From contig JAMPFA010000004.1 of NCBI GenBank assembly GCA_023664725.1, positions 1-64,000 on the forward strand: DNA of 64,000 bases, written 5' to 3'. Positions within the stretch are counted from its first letter, which is position 1. Every line of letters begins with the position of its first letter. The notes beneath the pieces were generated by a model that was not told the DNA's origin, made no database searches, and was given only the letters and a program-made list of their open reading frames with translations. Of the stretch, positions 44,229 to 51,817 are shown piece by piece. Both the position numbers and the translations under genes were made by a program. The stretch is from Roseburia sp. Lineage in GTDB: Bacteria; Bacillota; Clostridia; Lachnospirales; Lachnospiraceae.

Positions 44229-46571
44229 ATGAAACTGAAAAACGTAGCAATGGCAGGATTTAGCCTGGCACTGGCATTGGCGTTGGTGCCTGGGAACAGT
44301 GTTTCGGCAAAGGAGACAGGGGAGATTTCCGCAAAGCTGGCATCAGGGAAAACTGTCTCTGTCACAGAGTACGGTGCAAACGGCGGAGATACCGCAGCGG
44401 ATGACGATGCCATCAATAAGGCGTTGGAAGCAGTGAGAGATGCTGGCGGGGGAACGGTTAATGTTCCAAACGGAACTTACTATATATCCGATTACCTGTG
44501 CATCTATTCCGATACTACGCTGCATCTGGACAGCGGTGCAAAAATGGTACGTGCCAAGAACTGTGCAACAGTGTATGACAGCAACACAAAGACAGAAAAG
44601 TACCAGCCTATGGTGAAAAACTATAAGGGTGAGCAGACAGTATTAAAAGGAAGCGGTTATGGCTATACTAAGAATGTTACCATCGAGGGCGGTTCCTGGG
44701 ATGGAAACGTGGGAAAAGCAGGCACTACCTCAGATAAGCTGGGAGATATTTTCCAGATTTACTGTGCCACCAATATTACGATCCAGGACACGAAGCTTAG
44801 CAGCGTGTGTGGTTTCCACCATGCAAATCTGGCTTCCGTAGACCATGTGGTTGTAAAGAATGTTACTTTCTCTGACTTTGTAAAATATAAGGGAACAGAT
44901 TATAAGACGCTGGAGACAGGAGAAGATAACAATAACGCAATGAATGCAAGTGCATCTCTGACCTCTGAGGCACTGCAGTTTGACAATTTCTCAGGAGCAA
45001 ACATCAGTAAAAACATTGAAGTAACCGGATGTACCTTCCAGGATGTGTTGAGCGGCGTGGGAAATCACCATGACAAAGCCGAAGGAGACGTGACAAAAAC
45101 AGGCGCTCAGTCGGTAAAAATCACAGGCAATACTTTCAAAAATGTGGAAAATACCTGCGTCAATCTTTACAATTTTACAGACGTTTCGGTTTCCGATAAC
45201 ACGGCATCCAGTGTGAGGACATTTGTTCGTGTTTACAAAGGAAATCAGTGTACTGTCGATAAAAACACGATTTCCAATCATACCGGTAAAAACAAGTACA
45301 ATATGTTCCGTGTCAGCGATGGGGCTGTGCTTACGATTTCAAACAACACGGTAAACGGTGCAGGAAATATTGCTGTAAAACTGGATACCAAATCCAAAGC
45401 AGACATTTTAAACAACACATTTACCGGAACGATGAAGAGCGCTGTCTTTATTGATAAGAGCAGCGGAACAGTAACAGGCAACAGCGTTCCTAAGACAACA
45501 GATGCAGGAATCAGCATTGCAAATGCAACAGCGGCAGTTACCGTAGATCAGAATACAATTGTGGATTCCAAGACAAACGGTATCTATGTTTTAAAATCAG
45601 CAGTGACTGTAAACGGCAATGAACTGAAAAATACAGGTGATCACGCAATTTATATTAAGGGCGGTTCCGGAAAGGTTACGAATAATACCGTCAGCAAGAC
45701 AAAAAAAGGAAGCGGCATCTATTTAGTAGAGAAATCCAAAGTTTCTGAGATCAGCGGAAACACAGTAACGAATCCGAAGGAGTGCGGTGTGTACATCAAA
45801 GACACAAGCAGCACTGTTTCCGTGAGCAAAAATACAGTTAAAAATTCAGGTTCCAGCGGTATTTTTGCAGTCAAATCCAAATTTAAGATTGACGGAAACA
45901 CAGTAAATAATACAGGATCCCATGCAATTTACATTAAGGGCGGCTCCGGAAAGATCACGAACAATATCGTAAATAAGACGAAAAAAGGAAGCGGAATTTA
46001 CGTTGTTGAGAAGGCAAATGTTTCTGAGATCAACGGAAACAAGGTTACTTCCCCCAAGGAAAACGGTGTCTATGTCAACGGCGCTACTGCTACAGTAGGT
46101 GAGCAGAATGATGTGAAAAAGCAGGGCGGCAAAACTGTCACCATGAAAGATGCCAAGTTCTATGCGATTTCCGGCAGTGTAAAACTCTTTATTGATGGAA
46201 AGAATGCTACTGTACAGGGCGCAAGTTCCAAGAACTTAGATACGATTGTGATCCCTGATAAGATAAAAGTGGGCAAGAATTCTTATTCTGTAACAAAAAT
46301 TGCAGATAAGGCATTTCAGAAGAATAAGAAGATTGTCAACGTGACAATTGGAAAAAATGTATCTCAGATTGGAAAATCTGCTTTTGAGAACTGTACTTCA
46401 TTAAAAGAATTGACCATTAAGACAACAAAGCTGACAAATGCTAAAGTGGGTAAGAATGCATTTAAGAAGATTGCAGCAGACTGTACAGTTAAAGTTCCAA
46501 AGGGTAAAGCAGCTTTATATAAGAAAATCTTAACGAGCAAAGGTGCAGGAAAAAAGATTAAAGTGAAATAA
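44229..46571 (+). CDS. Secreted right-handed beta-helix protein with C-terminal BspA-type leucine-rich repeats
   Basis: 780 residues from ATG 44229 (AGGAGG 9 bases upstream). Signal peptide: MKLKN, hydrophobic core, likely cleavage after NSVSA (about residue 27). The next part, VTEYGANGGDTAADDDAINKAL...GGGTVNVPNGTYYI, is the usual entry to pectate-lyase/GH28-like parallel beta-helices. A long series of NTxxxxxxxGI turns follows, including a 93-residue tandem repeat (DNA near 45600-45880 and 45880-46160). About the last 120 residues fit LRR_5/BspA repeats (KIADKAFQKNKKIVNVTIG). Lys/Thr/Ser-rich. No sortase motif seen. Possible glycan-binding or depolymerising surface protein; no catalytic residues can be fixed. 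Confidence 0.85.
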   Translation: MKLKNVAMAGFSLALALALVPGNSVSAKETGEISAKLASGKTVSVTEYGANGGDTAADDDAINKALEAVRDAGGGTVNVPNGTYYISDYLCIYSDTTLHLDSGAKMVRAKNCATVYDSNTKTEKYQPMVKNYKGEQTVLKGSGYGYTKNVTIEGGSWDGNVGKAGTTSDKLGDIFQIYCATNITIQDTKLSSVCGFHHANLASVDHVVVKNVTFSDFVKYKGTDYKTLETGEDNNNAMNASASLTSEALQFDNFSGANISKNIEVTGCTFQDVLSGVGNHHDKAEGDVTKTGAQSVKITGNTFKNVENTCVNLYNFTDVSVSDNTASSVRTFVRVYKGNQCTVDKNTISNHTGKNKYNMFRVSDGAVLTISNNTVNGAGNIAVKLDTKSKADILNNTFTGTMKSAVFIDKSSGTVTGNSVPKTTDAGISIANATAAVTVDQNTIVDSKTNGIYVLKSAVTVNGNELKNTGDHAIYIKGGSGKVTNNTVSKTKKGSGIYLVEKSKVSEISGNTVTNPKECGVYIKDTSSTVSVSKNTVKNSGSSGIFAVKSKFKIDGNTVNNTGSHAIYIKGGSGKITNNIVNKTKKGSGIYVVEKANVSEINGNKVTSPKENGVYVNGATATVGEQNDVKKQGGKTVTMKDAKFYAISGSVKLFIDGKNATVQGASSKNLDTIVIPDKIKVGKNSYSVTKIADKAFQKNKKIVNVTIGKNVSQIGKSAFENCTSLKELTIKTTKLTNAKVGKNAFKKIAADCTVKVPKGKAALYKKILTSKGAGKKIKVK

Positions 46572-46587
46572 CTTTAAGCTGATATGA

Positions 46588-46621
46588 AGTGCAATGGCTG
46601 GGAAATCCTGGTCATTGCACT
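46588..46621 (+). terminator. Hairpin after the beta-helix gene (weak terminator)
   Basis: Perfect 9-bp arms 46588-46596 and 46613-46621; only a short mixed T-rich tail follows. Probably partial termination before the polymerase-like genes. Confidence 0.45.
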
Positions 46622-46655
46622 ATGCTTTAGATTAAGAACAGAGAGGAAAGGCCAG

Positions 46656-48629
46656 ATGGGTAAACTTGGAAAAAGCTTGAAATACGTCATGGGATTCATA
46701 CTGTCGATGTCGGTTTCCATAATGCTGATCGGCGGCAGTTTCTCTTTGGATTGCTTTTATGACCAGGGAAGGGTTTGTGATGCCTTTGGCATGGAATTAG
46801 GGATACCTGGTACTAATATAGAATATTTAGATTCAGATAATTATTGGACAATAAAATATGTTTATGCAGATAAAATGATAGATTTTTATTTAGACAAATG
46901 GAATTATCTTGTTTTAAATGTTTCGCATTTGAATCAAGAAAAATTAGACACAACGTTTGTTTTTTATCAAAATGAACAAGAAATAGACAGAAAGGATGTT
47001 AATCTTTCGCTTGGAGAGAATATTGTTGAGTTAGATGGCGAGTATTTTAATAGAGTTCTTATATGTATGCAAGAGGCCCAAGGGGTTCAGATTAGAATAA
47101 GTTCTGCTCAAGTGAGGGAACAGTTGATGATGTTCTCTTTTGCTAGATTTATAGCAGGAACGGTTCTTGTTTTTTTGTTGTATTTGATGATTTGTCAATG
47201 GGGCAAAAGAGGAGGAGAGGGAAGCGTTAAAGGATATAACTATTTTTTAGAATTGTTTTTTAAGATACAGGAAAAAATATATTTGTGTATGCAAAAAAGT
47301 GGGAGCAAACTTAGCGTTAAACAGAAATCTTGCATTCGAACAGTGCTTTTTGTTGTTATAAATTTGCTTACAACATTTACCTTAAATGTGGATCGAGTGG
47401 TAAAATGGCACCCCATGAATAGTCTTTTTTACTCAATTCTTTTTTGTTTTCTAGCTGTTTGTTCAACAGAAGAGAGACCAGTGACAAGGTATTGCAATAA
47501 AGAAATATGGGGTGTTTTTTTGCTATTTTGCGGTTGGTTATGTGTCTCTGATTTTATTGTCTTAAAGAAGTTTTGTTATGTGGGTTATATTTTTGGTGTG
47601 TTTGTAGGAATGTTTTTTTATGCATGGAGTAAAATGGAAAAACCGGAAAAGATTTTGAAGGAGCTAGTTTGTGCGGTACAAATATCTTTTGGATTATTTA
47701 GTTTGTTTTGCCTTATTTGCAGGCCTTTAAAATTGGGAGTTCGTTACAATGGCTGTTTTACAAATCCTAATTCATATGCAAATTATTTGATTCCAGTGGC
47801 GGTTGCATGGATAGCTTGTGTAGAGGAATATATGAAAAAGCATAAAGCTTATAGATATGAGAAGTGGTTGCTTGGAGGGGAAGGGTGTATTATAGGTTAT
47901 TTCCTTTGGAAAACTCAGTCTAGAGGAGCAATGTTAGCCTGTTTCATCATAGGTGTATGGTTTTTGTGCCGTCAGTGGAAAAGAAGAGTTGATGTGTATC
48001 AGATAAAACGAGTGATACAATTGTTGATGGTCTTTTTGATTCTCTGTGTCCCTGTTATGGAAAGTATGGAATGGATGCTTCAGAATCTTCCCTACAAGCT
48101 GAATACAGTGGTGGTATATAGTAAAGAAAATGTAGCGCTTTATAGAGATGAAGGCTCTGGCGGAATATTTACAACAACAGTTCAAGCTGCCCAATCTAGA
48201 ATTGGGCAAAAATTAAAAGCTGATTCTCTGGATTCTTTTTCTAGTGGAAGAATCACTTATTGGAAAGCATATTTACGGGAGATGAATCTCTGGGGTCATG
48301 AGTACAAGGCAAAAGTAAACGGAGAGAATCATGCAGCCCATAATATGGTTATAGAGATTGCTTATCGTTATGGGGTAGTTGCGGCAGCAGTGTATCTTGT
48401 AATGTGGGGATATTTTTTGGTTCAGGCATGGCGAAGGCTGGGGGAAAAGCGGAAATTTTCTTTTGCTGCTTCCGGATGGTTGTTAAGCTATGTTGTACTT
48501 GCAATGCTGGATGCCTTAGAGCAGCCCTGGATTTACATCGCATGGGTTTTAGCGTACACAGTAATGGGATATTGGATGATAGATGATGGAAATGAAAAAG
48601 ACACAGAAAAAATGGTTGAGTCAGAGTAA
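46656..48629 (+). CDS. O-antigen ligase/polymerase (Wzy/WaaL)-like membrane protein, first paralogue
   Basis: 657 residues from ATG 46656 (GAGGAAAGG upstream). One N-terminal helix, an outer domain of about 130 residues with DQGRVCDAF, then about ten helices. YNGCFTNPNSYANYLIP and TQSRGAMLACFI resemble the loop motifs of the Wzy_C/O-antigen ligase family. Likely polymerises or ligates lipid-linked glycan outside the membrane. The gene is visibly AT-richer (roughly 46.8-48.2 kb) than its neighbours. It overlaps the next gene by 47 bases and shares its design. Confidence 0.82.
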   Translation: MGKLGKSLKYVMGFILSMSVSIMLIGGSFSLDCFYDQGRVCDAFGMELGIPGTNIEYLDSDNYWTIKYVYADKMIDFYLDKWNYLVLNVSHLNQEKLDTTFVFYQNEQEIDRKDVNLSLGENIVELDGEYFNRVLICMQEAQGVQIRISSAQVREQLMMFSFARFIAGTVLVFLLYLMICQWGKRGGEGSVKGYNYFLELFFKIQEKIYLCMQKSGSKLSVKQKSCIRTVLFVVINLLTTFTLNVDRVVKWHPMNSLFYSILFCFLAVCSTEERPVTRYCNKEIWGVFLLFCGWLCVSDFIVLKKFCYVGYIFGVFVGMFFYAWSKMEKPEKILKELVCAVQISFGLFSLFCLICRPLKLGVRYNGCFTNPNSYANYLIPVAVAWIACVEEYMKKHKAYRYEKWLLGGEGCIIGYFLWKTQSRGAMLACFIIGVWFLCRQWKRRVDVYQIKRVIQLLMVFLILCVPVMESMEWMLQNLPYKLNTVVVYSKENVALYRDEGSGGIFTTTVQAAQSRIGQKLKADSLDSFSSGRITYWKAYLREMNLWGHEYKAKVNGENHAAHNMVIEIAYRYGVVAAAVYLVMWGYFLVQAWRRLGEKRKFSFAASGWLLSYVVLAMLDALEQPWIYIAWVLAYTVMGYWMIDDGNEKDTEKMVESE

Positions 48630-50544
48630 TTTAATACAGCTTGCAGTGATAATGCTGACAGCCTATATTTTATCGGCGCTGCTTATCTTTCAGACATATA
48701 ATCCAGATAAAATATTAGACCAGGGAAGGGTCTGTGATTTTAGCAGTGAGGATTGTACCAGGGATGGAGAGGGAATCCGGTATGATTTCAGAGAGCATGC
48801 CTATGAGATCACAGAAGACCATGGAGCCCTTACTTTTCCGCAGATGGACCCGTCGGTGGAGTGGAGATATCTTTATATAAAAGCAGAGATACCTTCCGGT
48901 GGATCGATCCCCATTGAAATTCTCTACTATAATAAGGACAACAGTGTGTTTGCCAGTCAGCAGGAAGAGCTGACGGAAGGAGAAAATTATATCACTATGG
49001 CATCGGGAAAAGGATGCAAGACTATGGTGTTTACTGTAGACGGGCAGAAAGGGCGCAGGTTTTCCTTAAATGAGATGCAGATCAGGTATAAACTGCCGAA
49101 ATCCGGCAAAAGGCTTTTTTTGTTGACGCTTGCCATGGGAGGGCTGCTCTGGTGTGTGTGGAAACTTTGTCTGCAGATAATCACAGCCAATAAGGCCGGG
49201 GGAAGAGCAGGAGAACTCAAAAGCTGTTTTCCTCTTAAGCTGCTGACATGGATTCATCAGAAATTGGGAATGGATGCCTATGAGAGGTTAAAAACAACCT
49301 CGTTTTACCATCACAGGGAAAACAAACGGAAAATTTTGTTTATCCTCTTGTTTTTGGGGATTATGGTTGGAAATCAACAGCAGTTTTATACACAGCGGGG
49401 GATGTATAAATATTGTGTGCTGTTTTCACTGATCATATTTTTACTGTTGACTCTTTTATTGCTGGAGGGAAAAGACAGCAAACAGGTTTTTTCCGGCAGA
49501 TTGGCAAATATCTGGTTCTGCTTTTGGATCATGGCCTGCATATCGGATTTCCTGGCTCCTAAATTTTACAAATTTACCGGATGGGTTATGATCTGCGTGA
49601 TGGGCATGTTTTTTTACTGGTGGAGACAGATGGAAAAGCCGGAAAAAATCTGGCTGGAGGCCTTAGATGCACTGCGGTATCTCTTTTATCCTGTGGTGGT
49701 TTACTGCCTGCTGTTTCGCCCAAAGACAGGCGGGGTGATGTACAACGGATTCTGCAGGAATCCCCAGGAATTTGCGGTGTACGCTCTGCTGATGTTTGCA
49801 ATTTTTCTGCTTCATCTTTTTTGGAATGTACATTGTAAAAAAGTGGTTTTGTTTGATGGCGCCGGGGCGGTGATCTGTTTTTATTACCTTTTGGCGGCAG
49901 GGGATTACTATTGTATCGCTTTGGCTTTGGCCTATGGCCTGGGAAGCACTATTTACAACAGAAGAAAATTATTAAGGGAAAAGGCGCCAGTGTATCTTTC
50001 GATGGCGATAGCTGCGGTTTTATTGAGCGCAGGGATGCATGCAGGCACCAGGTTTCTTCCGGGGATTTTGGGGAAGGAAGTGGTGTATGACAATGAGAGA
50101 AAAGAGACACACAAAGATGGAGATATACTGCGCCAGCTAAAAACCATAGATGATGAGAACTATGGGGATGTGAAAAAGCAGAATGTGCAGGATCGGATTT
50201 TAATCTGGAAGGCATATGGGCGAAAACTGAATGTCCAGGGAAATGGAGAAAAAAGCCTTTCCCTTTGGGGGGAAAGAGAGTATTGCAGGAATGGAGCGCT
50301 GGAAATTATGTTCCGGTATGGTATCTACAGCGTGATACCTTACCTGTTTTTACTGTTTTACATGGGAGGAAAGGTAATCATTTCCTGTGGAAAGGACAAG
50401 CCTTTGTCCTTTGAAAAGCAGTGGGAATCTGTAATCGTATCTGGATTTATCTTACTAAACCTGTTGGAATCAGTGGAAATACCGTTTGGCTCCATTGCCT
50501 GGGTGCTGTTTTATATGTCACTGGGATATCATGCAGGGGAATGA
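48583..50544 (+). CDS. O-antigen ligase/polymerase-like membrane protein, second paralogue
   Basis: 653 residues, same layout as the preceding protein: N-terminal helix, DQGRVCDFSSEDC, outer domain, then about ten helices. The first loop motif is kept as GVMYNGFCRNPQEFAVY, but the TQSRGA motif is replaced (LLAAGDYYCIALALAYG). One catalytic element may therefore be lost, and it could act as a partner rather than an enzyme. The start overlaps the previous gene (47 bases), suggesting translational coupling. ATGs at 48583, 48586 and 48592 are all possible. It looks less AT-rich than its paralogue. Confidence 0.78.
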   Translation: MMEMKKTQKKWLSQSNLIQLAVIMLTAYILSALLIFQTYNPDKILDQGRVCDFSSEDCTRDGEGIRYDFREHAYEITEDHGALTFPQMDPSVEWRYLYIKAEIPSGGSIPIEILYYNKDNSVFASQQEELTEGENYITMASGKGCKTMVFTVDGQKGRRFSLNEMQIRYKLPKSGKRLFLLTLAMGGLLWCVWKLCLQIITANKAGGRAGELKSCFPLKLLTWIHQKLGMDAYERLKTTSFYHHRENKRKILFILLFLGIMVGNQQQFYTQRGMYKYCVLFSLIIFLLLTLLLLEGKDSKQVFSGRLANIWFCFWIMACISDFLAPKFYKFTGWVMICVMGMFFYWWRQMEKPEKIWLEALDALRYLFYPVVVYCLLFRPKTGGVMYNGFCRNPQEFAVYALLMFAIFLLHLFWNVHCKKVVLFDGAGAVICFYYLLAAGDYYCIALALAYGLGSTIYNRRKLLREKAPVYLSMAIAAVLLSAGMHAGTRFLPGILGKEVVYDNERKETHKDGDILRQLKTIDDENYGDVKKQNVQDRILIWKAYGRKLNVQGNGEKSLSLWGEREYCRNGALEIMFRYGIYSVIPYLFLLFYMGGKVIISCGKDKPLSFEKQWESVIVSGFILLNLLESVEIPFGSIAWVLFYMSLGYHAGE

Positions 50545-50599
50545 GGAATTATTTTTAATGGCTCTTTAATTAACGGTTCGTATAATGCGGTTCATAAAA

Positions 50600-50608
50600 T
50601 GGTATACT
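50600..50608 (+). promoter_or_regulatory. Extended -10 promoter candidate
   Basis: TGGTATACT (extended -10, TATACT at 50603-50608) 15 bases before the next start; no good -35 at the right distance. Confidence 0.4.
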
Positions 50609-50622
50609 AACAGGAGGAAAAA

Positions 50623-51795
50623 ATGGCCACATTATACATTCATATAGGAACACCTAAGACAGGGACCACAGCGATACAGAATTTTTTACTGTTAAATGAA
50701 GAGGAGTTAAAAAAGCATGGTGTTGTTCATCCCCATGTAGAATTTGAGCATATGAGGGAAAAGTTCAAATCTAGAAGAAATGGAAATTTTCTTGTATATA
50801 AGTCCCTGCTTATGGGAGAGGAAAAAGAGCGGGAAGAACAACAGGTTTACCAATATGGCTTTGAAGTGATAAAAAGGGAAGCCCAGAGGGCAGAGAAAAT
50901 TGTGATATCTGATGAAGCCATCTGGTACCGCCAAAGCAGCAAGGAAAACTTTTGGAGTGAGATACGAAAAGACGCAGAGGCGGCGGGATGTGAACTGAAG
51001 GTAGTGGTGTATTTAAGGCGCCAGGATCTGCTTGCCCAGGCAGAGTGGAATCAGTCCATTAAATACGAGACACGTTCCAGCAGCACGTTTAAAAAATATC
51101 TGAAAAGCAGTGCCTTGAAAAGGCGGAATCTGGATTATTACCAGGCATTGACGGACATTGCCGCATGCGTTGGGAAAGATAATCTGATCGTAAGAGTATT
51201 CCAAAAGGATATATTCCTGCGTTCGCAGGAAGGGATTTACGGAGATTTTCTGGAAGCCATCGGCGAAAAAATGCAGGAGGAGTATGGTATTCCTCTGGAG
51301 AGCCAGAATGAGCGGCTGGACGGAAATTTTATAGAGATAAAGCGTCTGATCAATCAGATTCCTGAATATAAAGAAATGCCCACAGATTTTATCTATCAGC
51401 CTATTTTAAGGGCAAACAGTCTGAAAACGCCGGAAAAAGTGAGCTATTTCGGGTATGGGGAACAGGTGAAATTTCTGCGGCAATTTGAAGAGTCTAACAG
51501 ACGGGTGGCGAAAGAATTTCTGGGACAGAAAGATGGGGTATTGTTTTCAGACGAGGTAGAAAAGCTTCCGAAATGGGAGATTGATAAAGATACGATGTAC
51601 CAGGATATTATACACTTGTATGCGGAGCTGGCGGTGGAACAGCACAATCGTATTCTTGCCATGAGTGAGCGTCTGAGGGCTTTGGAGCGTGAAGTGCACA
51701 ATCCATTGGTGCATATGGCAGTGATGGCGAGAAAAATAGCAGGAAAGTTTGCGAGAATGTTTCATCTGGGAGACAGTAATATGCAAAAAGAGTAA
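50623..51795 (+). CDS. Sulfotransferase-like P-loop protein
   Basis: 390 residues starting MATLYIHIGTPKTGTTAIQNFL, the 5'-phosphosulfate-binding loop of PAPS-dependent sulfotransferases. IVISDEAIWYR and LKVVVYLRRQDLLAQAEWNQ fit the 3'-phosphate-binding strand-helix (Arg and Ser/Gln positions). The C-terminal 60 residues are helical. RBS AGGAGG. Inference: adds sulfate or acts as a related nucleotide-dependent transferase on the exported or growing glycan. I saw no PAPS synthesis genes in the window. Confidence 0.8.
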   Translation: MATLYIHIGTPKTGTTAIQNFLLLNEEELKKHGVVHPHVEFEHMREKFKSRRNGNFLVYKSLLMGEEKEREEQQVYQYGFEVIKREAQRAEKIVISDEAIWYRQSSKENFWSEIRKDAEAAGCELKVVVYLRRQDLLAQAEWNQSIKYETRSSSTFKKYLKSSALKRRNLDYYQALTDIAACVGKDNLIVRVFQKDIFLRSQEGIYGDFLEAIGEKMQEEYGIPLESQNERLDGNFIEIKRLINQIPEYKEMPTDFIYQPILRANSLKTPEKVSYFGYGEQVKFLRQFEESNRRVAKEFLGQKDGVLFSDEVEKLPKWEIDKDTMYQDIIHLYAELAVEQHNRILAMSERLRALEREVHNPLVHMAVMARKIAGKFARMFHLGDSNMQKE

Positions 51796-51817
51796 ATCTG
51801 GCAAGAAGGGATGGTAT

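Noticed and set aside
48123..48209. Local inverted repeat near CCCAATCTAGAATTGGG inside the first polymerase gene as a mobile-element scar
   Set aside because: It is a short palindrome in coding sequence with the frame intact and no flanking repeats.
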